A stretch of DNA of 64,000 bases, taken from assembly GCA_024278455.1 (NCBI GenBank), contig JAJRTE010000192.1, positions 1 through 64,000 on the forward strand, in the 5' to 3' direction. Below the pieces are notes generated by a model that saw nothing but the letters and a program-made list of their open reading frames with translations, was not told the DNA's origin and did no database searches. This stretch comes from Myxococcota bacterium (lineage in GTDB: Bacteria; Myxococcota_A; UBA796; JAJRTE01). Numbering within the stretch: position 1 is the stretch's first letter; each line of letters begins with the position of its first letter. Below are positions 27,196 to 35,060 of this stretch, piece after piece. A program made the translations under genes and the position numbers.

Positions 27196-28437
27196 ATGTT
27201 CATCAGCCTCGTTCGCATCTCCGCCAGGAACGTTATCCGGAATGCGCGGCGCTCATTGATCACCTCGCTGGCCGTGCTCATCGGCACATTTTTCATCATC
27301 ATGGCTCGAGGTATTCTGAACGGCCTGCAGGATGGCATGATTGCCGCCTTTACGGAAACGCAGGCGGGCGACGTCCAGTTGCACACCCCCGGGTACCTCG
27401 CCGCTCTCGAGGCCTTTCCCCTCCACAAGTCTTTTCCGTTGGGAGCAGAACTGGATGGTCTGCTGGCAGGTGTGAAAGAGATTCGAGCCTACTCGGGCCG
27501 AATCCTGTTCACGGGCATGATCAGCAACGGAGAGGACACGACGCTGTTCGTCGGCATGGGAGTGGACCCGGAGAACGAGTACCGCGTGTGTCCCCGGAAC
27601 CGTAGAAACGTTCTTGCGGGAGGGACAGCACTCCGTCCGGACAAGCCTCGAGGCGTCGTGATTGGCAAGGGCTTGGCGAAGGCGCTAGGGGCGACGGTAG
27701 GCTCCGAGTTGACCATCCTGGCCACGCCTCGCCCCGGTGGCATCAACGGCATGGACGTCGAAGTGGTGGGCGTGGCCGAATTCAAGATTCCGGGCATTGG
27801 CAACAAGGTCGTCCACATGCCGCTGAAGGCCGCCCAGAAGCTGCTCTACATGGGCGACGATGTGACGGAGGTGGTGGTCGATGTAGCCAGCGGCGCCGAC
27901 GTCGATCGCGTTCGAGATACCTTGCAGCGCCGCCTCGCAGGGGAATACAGCAACCTGCCGCTGGTCCCCAACACGTGGAAGGATGTGGGACGATTCTATG
28001 TGTCGATCAGCGAAATCCAGGACCAGGTGCTGGCCTACGTCATCGCCGTCCTGTTCGTCATCATGGTCGCCGGCATTGTGAACACCATGTTGCTGTCTGT
28101 CTTCGAGCGCGTGCGCGAAATCGGAACGATGATGGCCATCGGCGTGAGACGATTCCGTATCCTGCTCCTGTTTTTCCTCGAGGCGTTGCTGCTGGGAGCG
28201 ATCGGAGCGGTGGCCGGTGTGCTCCTCGGGGGTGCCTTGGTTTCGATCCTGGGGCGAACCGGGATGCCGTTGCCCGCGATCGGGACGTTCCGCGGCACAC
28301 ATATCCACCCGAGCATCGACCCCTGGTACTTGGCGGAAGTGGTCGGTGTTGCCCTCGCGGCGGCGGTGGTCGCGGCCATCTATCCCGCATGGCGCGCCTC
28401 GAGGATGGATCCTGCCGGTGCGTTGAGGTCCCTTTGA
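27196..28437 (+). CDS. ABC transporter permease, FtsX/LolE-MacB type (second copy)
   Basis: A 413-residue permease with helix 1 at about residues 22-42 (ITSLAVLIGTFFIIMARG), a periplasmic domain of about 215 residues, and three C-terminal helices (VIAVLFVIMVAGIVNTMLL; FFLEALLLGAIGAVAGVLLGGAL; VVGVALAAAVVAAIYPA). SVFERVREIGTMMAIGVRR and the terminal WRASRMDPAGALRSL match FtsX/MacB. It is closely related to the permease at 8211-9458. With the ATPase at 30289-31035 and the barrel protein at 28584-30275 it probably forms an export system for the pathway product or a carrier lipoprotein. AAGGATG precedes the ATG. Confidence 0.9.
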   Translation: MFISLVRISARNVIRNARRSLITSLAVLIGTFFIIMARGILNGLQDGMIAAFTETQAGDVQLHTPGYLAALEAFPLHKSFPLGAELDGLLAGVKEIRAYSGRILFTGMISNGEDTTLFVGMGVDPENEYRVCPRNRRNVLAGGTALRPDKPRGVVIGKGLAKALGATVGSELTILATPRPGGINGMDVEVVGVAEFKIPGIGNKVVHMPLKAAQKLLYMGDDVTEVVVDVASGADVDRVRDTLQRRLAGEYSNLPLVPNTWKDVGRFYVSISEIQDQVLAYVIAVLFVIMVAGIVNTMLLSVFERVREIGTMMAIGVRRFRILLLFFLEALLLGAIGAVAGVLLGGALVSILGRTGMPLPAIGTFRGTHIHPSIDPWYLAEVVGVALAAAVVAAIYPAWRASRMDPAGALRSL

Positions 28438-28583
28438 CGCGGCTTGCGCGGAGACCCCGGAACGCCAGCCTCTGGCGACGAGAGACCGGGGAGCGACGTG
28501 GCAGCCTCCACGAGGTCCTGGGCGTGCGGCACGAGACCGGACGGCCGGGACGGTTTTTCGGGCGGAAAAAGGAATCATCTACG

Positions 28584-30275
28584 GTGAGGTTGCAGTGCTG
28601 TCAGCCTGAACATCGACTGCGAAGGGGGGGGGCGTGCGTGGCCGTGCTCATCACGTGCACCACGGTTCCCTTGTCCGCCCCTGTCTCGGCCAGTGCGACC
28701 GGCGACCTCGCCCCGGCGTCGCCGCCCAGTGGTGGGAACGGTCTCGAGCCGGGCGGATCGGCGAACGGCACAATCGAAGCACCTCTCGGCAGGGGAATGG
28801 AGGGGAGGCCGACATTGACATCGGGGGGCTACTTTCGTTCGGAGTTCTTCTACAGGAGGCCAAACCTCTACTTCGGGTACGATGACATCCTTGGGACGTG
28901 GCTGCCGCGCGGTTCGCCATACACAGCTTTCGGCCTGGTCTCGCCGGCCCACGCGGATGCCTATGCAGAGGCCAACCTCGAGTTGACATGGAACCCCTCA
29001 TCCTGGGGCTCGACCTATGCCGACACCTCGGTTGTCTTCAGTACCCAGCCACCACAGCAGTCGAGCTTCGAACAGGCGCAGGATGTGTTGATCGGTCTGG
29101 GCGTCCAGGACCCGAACACGGCCTCTTCCCAATATCCTGCGGGGGTACCGATTCCCGGAACCTGGGAAGCCTTCCCGGTTCGGCCGCGACAGGTGCGGCT
29201 TCAGATCAACGAACTCTACCTGGCGCTCGAGGTGCCGGACTGGGCTTCCGCCGTTGTGGGAAAACGACGCCTCACCTGGGGAAGCGCTTTCACATGGACA
29301 CCCCTCGACGTCGTCAACCCCCGGTTCAATCCCCTTGAGCCGACCTTGCAGCGGGAAGGTGCCTGGACCGCGGCCCTGGACCTCACCCACTTCTACCGGG
29401 CCGGGATGACGTTGTTGTATCGGCCTTGGGTCCAGGACAACGAATGGGGCCTACCCACCGAATGGGATTTCGACGAAAGCCTGTTCGCCGGGCGCCTGTA
29501 CCTGAACCTCTTCATGAGCGATATCAACCTGGTCGGCTACCTGGATCGAGGACGCGGCTATGGCGGAATGTCGTTCTCGAGGTACTTCGGAGACGTGGAA
29601 CTCCACCTCGAGTCGCTGGTTCAGCGAGGAAGACCGACCTGGCTGGTGCGGGAGACCGGGGGCGCCATCCTGGAGGACGGGAGCCAGGCAGCTCCCTACG
29701 AGGTGGGGCAGTTCGACATGGCACGCTGCCGGGCTGGGGGCGATTGCCGATGGTACCCGGACATCGTGTTCGGTGGGCGGTACACTTTCGACGATGGCTC
29801 GACGTTGCTCGTGGAGTACCTGTATCATGGCCCCGGGTACGACGCCGAGGAGTACGGTGTGTTCCGTGCCTTCACGTCCTACCTGCAGGAACAGTTGCCC
29901 CATGTCCTGGCGGAACTGCCTTCGGAGAACGGCACGTTCGGGGAGGAGGCGGCGGCGAGTTGGGCGGCAATGGTTTCGAACGCCCCGTACCTCTACCAGG
30001 AGACCAACACGCGAGTAAACTATCTTGGCATGAGTTTCTTGATGTCCGAGGTAGCAGGTATCGTCGAGCCGAGGGTCTCGGCGATATGCAACGTCGACGA
30101 TGGGAGCGTGATCGTGTATCCTTCGGCAAACTTCTGGATGAGCCGGGGACGCCGTGGGCCTGGCGCGGTCTCTTTCCTGGCCGGCGTCATGGTATTCCTG
30201 GGGCATTCGAGTTCGCAGGTGGCGCTATATCCAGCGAAGTTCTCCGCGAACCTGAGAGCGACGGCACGCTTTTGA
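28584..30275 (+). CDS. Outer-membrane beta-barrel-like protein of unknown family
   Basis: A 563-residue protein with a signal peptide (about residues 18-37, GACVAVLITCTTVPLSAPVSA) and a Gly/Pro-rich linker. A long region of alternating aromatic strands follows (YFRSEFFYRRPNLYFGYDD, AYAEANLELTWNP, INELYLALEVPDWASAVVGK, FDDGSTLLVEYLYHGPGYD), ending in a terminal Phe (LRATARF), as in outer-membrane barrels. It resembles DUF1302-type porin-like proteins but I cannot name the family. The GTG start at 28584 has AGGA about 11 bases upstream and places the signal peptide correctly; the frame is open much further 5', inside the permease gene. It lies between permease and ATPase genes of one exporter. 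Confidence 0.75.
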   Translation: MRLQCCQPEHRLRRGGACVAVLITCTTVPLSAPVSASATGDLAPASPPSGGNGLEPGGSANGTIEAPLGRGMEGRPTLTSGGYFRSEFFYRRPNLYFGYDDILGTWLPRGSPYTAFGLVSPAHADAYAEANLELTWNPSSWGSTYADTSVVFSTQPPQQSSFEQAQDVLIGLGVQDPNTASSQYPAGVPIPGTWEAFPVRPRQVRLQINELYLALEVPDWASAVVGKRRLTWGSAFTWTPLDVVNPRFNPLEPTLQREGAWTAALDLTHFYRAGMTLLYRPWVQDNEWGLPTEWDFDESLFAGRLYLNLFMSDINLVGYLDRGRGYGGMSFSRYFGDVELHLESLVQRGRPTWLVRETGGAILEDGSQAAPYEVGQFDMARCRAGGDCRWYPDIVFGGRYTFDDGSTLLVEYLYHGPGYDAEEYGVFRAFTSYLQEQLPHVLAELPSENGTFGEEAAASWAAMVSNAPYLYQETNTRVNYLGMSFLMSEVAGIVEPRVSAICNVDDGSVIVYPSANFWMSRGRRGPGAVSFLAGVMVFLGHSSSQVALYPAKFSANLRATARF

Positions 30276-30288
30276 GGGCTGGTGCACC

Positions 30289-31035
30289 ATGTCGAGCGAG
30301 ACACGAACGCAAGGGAGTAAGGTGGCTGATGGGGGGCGGGATGTGTCCCGGCCGGCCTCGGCGCTTCTGCGCCTCGAGAATGTGTGGAAAAAGTACACCA
30401 TCGGGGCGGACGTGGTCGACGCCCTTCGAGGCATTGACCTCGAGGTGGACAGTGGCGAGTTCACCGTCGTGTCCGGACCCTCCGGCTCAGGCAAGACCAC
30501 GCTGCTGAACATCATCGGTTGCCTCGATCGCCCCACGGAGGGCCGTTATCTCTTCGACGGCGTACCGGTGGCGTCGAGCGACTTCGATGACCTTGCCGAG
30601 CTGCGAAACCGGAAGATCGGCTTCGTTTTTCAGAGTTTCAACCTGATCCCGATTCTAAACTGCTACGAGAATGTCGAGTTCCCGTTGCTCGTGAATCCAC
30701 GCCCCATGTCGGCCTCGGAGCGCCGGGCTCTTGTCATGGATTTGCTCAAGGAGGTCGGCCTCGAACGCTACTGGAAGCATAAGCCGGATGAGTTGTCCGG
30801 GGGTCAGAAGCAGCGCATGGCCGTGGCTCGAGCGCTCGTCACCGGGCCGAGGTTGGTGTTGGCTGACGAGCCCACCGCGAATCTCGACACCAAGACCGCC
30901 ATGTCCATCATCGACCTCATGCTCGAGCTGAACCTGGAGAAGGGCACGACGTTCTTGTTTTCGACCCATGACCATCGCATCGTCGATCGGGCCAGAAGGA
31001 TTATTCAGTTGACGGATGGACGGCTCCATGTCTGA
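30289..31035 (+). CDS. ABC transporter ATP-binding protein, LolD/MacB type
   Basis: A 248-residue ATPase with the complete motif set: Walker A GPSGSGKTTLLN, Q-loop GFVFQSFNLIP, signature LSGGQKQRMAVARAL, Walker B LVLADEPTANLD and H-loop FSTHDHR. The LxRxxNVWKKYTIG start and NLIPILNCYENVEFPLL are typical of LolD/MacB ATPases that partner FtsX-type permeases. It begins 13 bp after the barrel-protein stop and its end overlaps the malonyltransferase start, so it belongs to the biosynthetic operon. It is the only ATPase available in the window for the two FtsX-type permeases. Confidence 0.95.
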   Translation: MSSETRTQGSKVADGGRDVSRPASALLRLENVWKKYTIGADVVDALRGIDLEVDSGEFTVVSGPSGSGKTTLLNIIGCLDRPTEGRYLFDGVPVASSDFDDLAELRNRKIGFVFQSFNLIPILNCYENVEFPLLVNPRPMSASERRALVMDLLKEVGLERYWKHKPDELSGGQKQRMAVARALVTGPRLVLADEPTANLDTKTAMSIIDLMLELNLEKGTTFLFSTHDHRIVDRARRIIQLTDGRLHV

Positions 31036-32017
31036 CCATGACGACCTGAAGCATGCGTTTGTGTATCCCGGTGTAGGATTCCAGTACATTGGGATGGGTG
31101 TCGAGCTTATCGACCGGTTTCCGGAAGTGCAGGAGGTATTCGACGAAGCGAAAGAGGTGACCGGCCTCGACGTGCGCCGGTTGTGGGAGTCGGGGCCGGC
31201 GGAGGACATGAGTGACGACCTCAAGGGAATGACCGCACTGACGACCTATGGCTATGCCTATTCGAAGTACCTTTTTCGGATGGGTTTGACGCCGGCGCAC
31301 GTTGCCGGCTACAGCATGGGTATCTACTCGGCCCTGTCAGCGACGGGAGCGCTCACGTTCGCGGACACGTTGCGCTGCCTTCATCACTCGTACCGGTTGA
31401 TGCGAGAGGAGACCAAGGATGTCGAGGGCGACATGGTAGGGGTAGTGGGTCTGACGCAGGAGGAAGTCCAGGCCCTTTGCGACATGGTGCGTCCGCACGG
31501 GATCATTCAGATCTCGAACATCAACGGCCAGCGGCATTGCCTGGTGGCGGGGGAGAAACCGGCGATCGAGCAGTTCGTTCCTTTGGCGAGGTCCGAGGGG
31601 GCGTTCGAGGTGAGAGCCCTGGGATTCGATCTCCCCTACCATTCGCGCCTTGTGCTCGATGCCGCCCGTGAGTTTCGCCTCTGGCTCGAGGATATCGAGT
31701 TCCGCCGTCCGGTCTGCCCCATTCTGAGTTGCATCGTGCTCGACGACCTCGTCAGCCCCAAGGAACTGCGCCAGGAAGTGGCCTATCAGATTTCTTCTTG
31801 CGTGCGCTGGTATGAACTCATACTGGGGTTGAAGGAACGTGGCGTCCGTCACTTCGTCGAAGTCGGTCCCGGCAAGATGCTCTCGAAGATGACACGGGGT
31901 ATCTTCCGTGGCGCGAAGCTCTACTGGGTGGAAAACCTCTCGGGCGTGGAGACACTGGCCGAAGCGCACCGTGCCAGGTCGAAAGCACGTCGGGGGGGTG
32001 CCGGCGGGACGGATTGA
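31028..32017 (+). CDS. Malonyl-CoA:ACP transacylase-like acyltransferase (FabD family)
   Basis: A 329-residue acyltransferase. FVYPGVGFQYIGMGVELID is the N-terminal PGQG-like motif and GYSMGIYSALSATGAL carries the nucleophile Ser96. LPYHSRLVLDAA provides the catalytic His, and VEVGPGKMLSKMTRGI ends the fold. It would load malonyl units from CoA onto the pathway ACPs. Substitutions at the motifs (GVGF for GQGA, GYS for GHS) make a non-malonyl specificity possible. The ATG at 31028 overlaps the ATPase stop by 8 bp; an in-frame ATG lies at 31016. It is the only acyltransferase in the cluster. Confidence 0.88.
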   Translation: MSDHDDLKHAFVYPGVGFQYIGMGVELIDRFPEVQEVFDEAKEVTGLDVRRLWESGPAEDMSDDLKGMTALTTYGYAYSKYLFRMGLTPAHVAGYSMGIYSALSATGALTFADTLRCLHHSYRLMREETKDVEGDMVGVVGLTQEEVQALCDMVRPHGIIQISNINGQRHCLVAGEKPAIEQFVPLARSEGAFEVRALGFDLPYHSRLVLDAAREFRLWLEDIEFRRPVCPILSCIVLDDLVSPKELRQEVAYQISSCVRWYELILGLKERGVRHFVEVGPGKMLSKMTRGIFRGAKLYWVENLSGVETLAEAHRARSKARRGGAGGTD

Positions 32018-32185
32018 CCCCGATGGCATCGAGCACTAGAATTGAAGGGAGTGCAGGTGGAATCCCCGGGCTCATCGAACGACGGGGAGGGCGAGCGGCT
32101 CCAGGCCGACAGGCGGGGTTGGCGAACGTGGTGCAGCGGGGCTGTCTGCCCCGATGAACGAGCGGTGGAAGTTCCGGAGAGTCCC

Positions 32186-33592
32186 ATGCGAGTCCTGTTG
32201 ATCAGACCCCCGGCCCATCACGCGATAGAGGCGGAGGTTCCAGCCGCCGTAAGGCAGGAAAACGTTTCCTACCCACCGCTGTCGCTTCTGGCAATCAGCT
32301 CTCATCTCAAGCGGTACACCCGCCACGCCGTGCAGATCCTCGATGGCCTGGTGGATGGGATGTCCTATCCGGCGCTCCAGCGGGAGATCGAGACGTTCGC
32401 CCCCGATGTGGTGGGGATCTCGGCGTACACGCTCGGCCTGGTCGATGTTCAGCGGACGGTCGCCGCGGCCCGTTCGGCGAAGGTCCCCCGGGTGCTCGTT
32501 GGCGGGCCCCACGTCAACGATTTTCCCGTCGAATCGGCGGCTTTGCCGGGCGTTGATGCGGCCTTGCGGGGCGACGGACAGGCAACCCTGCCAGCCGTGC
32601 TGGATGCCCTGGCGGAGGATCGTCCCATCGACGGGCTGCCCGGCGTCGTACCCACCGGCTCCAGACCACCGCCGGGACAGGTCCTCTCACCCAGGTACTC
32701 CGGCAATCTCGACGACTATCCGCTGCTCGATATCCGCGCCATCGACTATTCCCGATACTATGACCTCCTGGGCGGAGGAGGGCTGTTCACAACCATTGTC
32801 ACCAGCCGTGGCTGTCCCTACCGGTGCACCTTCTGCAACACGCCGCGCGATCGCTTCGCCAGCATGAGTCCCGGGCGCATCTGCGACGAAATCGAGGACA
32901 AACTCAGGCTGGGCATTCGTGAAGTCTACTTCGTGGATGATACGTTCAACATAACGAACGACCGCGTGTGGGGACTGTGCGAGGAGATCGTCCGCCGCCG
33001 GTTGACGTTCACCTGGACCGCGCGTTTCCGTGCCAACGGTATCAGCAGGGACCTGCTTCGGCTCATGCAGCGGGCCGGTTGTGTGCGGCTCCAGGTCGGC
33101 GTGGAGCAGAGTACCGACGCGGCCCTGGACATCCTCCAGAAGGATGTCACGGTCGCCGAGATTCGTTCCGCGTTTCGTCTGTGCCGGGAGGTGGGGATCA
33201 AGACCGTCGCCTATTTCATGATCGGAACGCCTGCCGAAAGAACGCGCGCGGATGTCATGCAGACCATCGACTTCTCCATCGACCTCGATCCCGACTTCGT
33301 GATGTTCAATATCTTGACACCGTTCCCCGGCACACGGCTATTCGAACAGGGGATCGAGCGCGGTGTGCTGGAGCCGGAACCGTGGGAGGCCTTCATTCGA
33401 TCGCCTTCGCCGGGTTTCGTTCCCCCGGTCTGGAGCGAGTTCTTCGACGCCCGCGAACTCGCCGAGATGCTCGCGCTGGCCTATCGCCGCTTCTACTTCC
33501 GCCCAAGAGTGATCTGGCGCAACACACTGGCATTGGCAAGCTGGCATGAGTTTACCCAGAAGGTGCGAGCGGCGTGTCGTCTTATCGTCTAA
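32186..33592 (+). CDS. B12-binding-domain radical SAM enzyme (first)
   Basis: A 468-residue class B-type radical SAM protein. The N-terminal Rossmann-like cobalamin-binding domain (MRVLLIRPPAHH..., VVGISAYTLGLVDV, VLVGGPHVNDFPVE, GDGQATLPAVLDAL) lacks the classical DxHxxG, as many members do. The radical SAM core follows with the 4Fe-4S motif CPYRCTFCNTP and VYFVDDTFNI. The family includes methyltransferases and C-C bond-forming or cyclising enzymes. The start at 32186 has GGAG six bases upstream. It is the last gene of the operon, 168 bp after the acyltransferase, suggesting methylation or rearrangement of the chain or aryl head. It is one of only two genes here ending in TAA-type or rare stops (TAA). 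Confidence 0.88.
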   Translation: MRVLLIRPPAHHAIEAEVPAAVRQENVSYPPLSLLAISSHLKRYTRHAVQILDGLVDGMSYPALQREIETFAPDVVGISAYTLGLVDVQRTVAAARSAKVPRVLVGGPHVNDFPVESAALPGVDAALRGDGQATLPAVLDALAEDRPIDGLPGVVPTGSRPPPGQVLSPRYSGNLDDYPLLDIRAIDYSRYYDLLGGGGLFTTIVTSRGCPYRCTFCNTPRDRFASMSPGRICDEIEDKLRLGIREVYFVDDTFNITNDRVWGLCEEIVRRRLTFTWTARFRANGISRDLLRLMQRAGCVRLQVGVEQSTDAALDILQKDVTVAEIRSAFRLCREVGIKTVAYFMIGTPAERTRADVMQTIDFSIDLDPDFVMFNILTPFPGTRLFEQGIERGVLEPEPWEAFIRSPSPGFVPPVWSEFFDARELAEMLALAYRRFYFRPRVIWRNTLALASWHEFTQKVRAACRLIV

Positions 33593-33929
33593 CCGGCGTA
33601 ACCACCTTGAAAAGTGGTTGGAAATTCCCGACAAGCACGGCACTGCATATTGCCCATGCAAAAATTTTCATTTTTCTTGACCTTTTTTTCTTGCCATCCG
33701 CAGGCGGGCATGGTAGCATGCTCAACGTGTGGATGACGTTGAGTCACTTGGCATCCCCGCTGAGCAGAAGCCGTTCCTGCACCTGGTTGCTTTCCGCTGT
33801 CGCTGTTTCTCGCTAGCCCCTTGCGGTTGCCCCCTTCTCCATGTTGTTTGGCCGTGTTGCATTGCCACGGGTGACGTCAGCGTTGCCAGTTTCCATGAGA
33901 GGTCCAAGAGTTTGCTGAGAGGTGGATCC
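33593..33929. other. Intergenic region with AT-rich promoter segment
   Basis: A 337 bp gap after the radical SAM gene. An inverted repeat AACCAC...GTGGTT (33600-33619) could be a weak terminator but has no T-tract. An unusually AT-rich stretch (33655-33690) resembles an UP element and precedes the promoter described separately. No coding sequence is convincing here. Confidence 0.5.
33691..33719 (+). promoter_or_regulatory. Promoter of the helix-turn-helix-like gene
   Basis: TTGCCA (33691-33696), a 17 bp spacer and TAGCAT (33714-33719) lie immediately downstream of the A/T-rich tract. The gene starts at 33930, which leaves a leader of about 200 nt. Confidence 0.5.
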
Positions 33930-34739
33930 ATGCTTGATCTGACCAGGCAAGCCCTCGAGAGCCTGACCATGGCCGTACTCGTTCCCGCGGTCGCGAAGAC
34001 CGGGGATGTGGACGACTACGTTCGGGCGATGAAGAGGGGAATAGTCGAGTTTGTTGCCAGGCGCTACCAGGCTCCCAAGGAGGTGTTGGCGCGCCATTTC
34101 AGCAAAAGTGACCGGTGGGTGTACCGGCAGCTCGAGGAAGCCATCAAGGCGCGCCGGGAAGCTGCCGCCGGTCAAAAGGGCGGTCAGAGCCTTCTGATCG
34201 ATGTGATCAACTACTTCCAGGAACAGTACCCGAAGAGTGGCAGTGCCGGACAGTGTGCGCGGGCATTGAAGACGCAGGGCTGGCAAATCAACGGTGCGGA
34301 ACTCGAGCCCTGCCTGGACCTGTACGAGAAGATGGGTTTCCTGGAGCGAGTCCCGGAAGAGGCCGGTGGTGTGCACCACTATCGTGTTTCTTCGCGGAAC
34401 CTCAGCCACACTGCTTCGAACGAGCAGGAGAGGGCGGCGTGGTTGGAGAAGCACAGTGAAATGTTGCTTCCGCTCGCGATTTCGTATCTCAGAGGGGACG
34501 CTGGTGCGCGATTCGGCCTGTCCAAGGCGTCGGTTCTCGCCCGACACTTCGTGGAAGCCATGCGGGATGTGAGGCAGTATCAGGTGAAGCGCATAATCAG
34601 GGCTGTCGAGGACACGTTGCGCGATGATCCGGACGAGCGAGAACCTCGAGTGACGTTCGCCTCCCTGTTGGTGGCAGGGGTTCTTTCGGCTCCCGAGGCG
34701 AAGGATGACGCGTCCCCGTCTCCGCAAGAAACACCGTGA
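33930..34739 (+). CDS. Uncharacterised helix-turn-helix-like protein (resembles DUF6502)
   Basis: A 269-residue, largely helical protein without signal peptide or membrane segment. Its N-terminal pattern (MLDLTRQALESLTMAVLVPAV, then VRAMKRGIVEFVARRYQAPKEVLARHFSKSDRWVYRQLEE) suggests a winged-helix or HTH region like that of DUF6502 proteins. A second segment (GSAGQCARALKTQGWQINGAELEPCLDLYEKMGFLERV) looks like another winged-helix module. The family name is a low-confidence guess. A regulatory role is inferred. The ATG at 33930 has AGAGGTGG just upstream. It has its own promoter and lies 30 bp before a small exported-protein gene. Confidence 0.6.
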   Translation: MLDLTRQALESLTMAVLVPAVAKTGDVDDYVRAMKRGIVEFVARRYQAPKEVLARHFSKSDRWVYRQLEEAIKARREAAAGQKGGQSLLIDVINYFQEQYPKSGSAGQCARALKTQGWQINGAELEPCLDLYEKMGFLERVPEEAGGVHHYRVSSRNLSHTASNEQERAAWLEKHSEMLLPLAISYLRGDAGARFGLSKASVLARHFVEAMRDVRQYQVKRIIRAVEDTLRDDPDEREPRVTFASLLVAGVLSAPEAKDDASPSPQETP

Positions 34740-34769
34740 CATTCTTTGAAAAAATGAGAGGAGGAATCC

Positions 34770-35006
34770 ATGAATCGTGTCTTCGCGCTAATCGTCGTCA
34801 GTTCTCTGTGGCTGCTGCCTACATCGTCCGCGTTTGCGGGAACGTGGAGTTGGCATTCGGATTTCGTGCAGAAGATCATCGAGGTCGTCCAGAACCAGCA
34901 GACCCGTGTGAAGGATCTGGCCCAGAACAAGGGGACAACCTCTGATGCGGCACGGACGACCGGACCGCGGACATCGAGCCACGCGCCCCAGCGGCCGTCC
35001 CGTTGA
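34770..35006 (+). CDS. Small exported protein of unknown function
   Basis: A 78-residue product with a clear signal peptide (MNRVFALIVVSSLWLLPTSSAFAG, cleavage after AFA). The mature chain of about 55 residues is Trp- and Gln-containing (TWSWHSDFVQKIIEVVQNQQ) with a basic Ser/Thr/Pro tail. GGAGG five bases before the ATG is a strong ribosome site. It is co-transcribed with the preceding HTH-like gene. I recognise no family. Confidence 0.65.
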   Translation: MNRVFALIVVSSLWLLPTSSAFAGTWSWHSDFVQKIIEVVQNQQTRVKDLAQNKGTTSDAARTTGPRTSSHAPQRPSR

Positions 35007-35060
35007 CGCCCATGATCCTACCGGATCCCCGCCCCAGCTCACGCTCGCCCCTTGCTTCGC

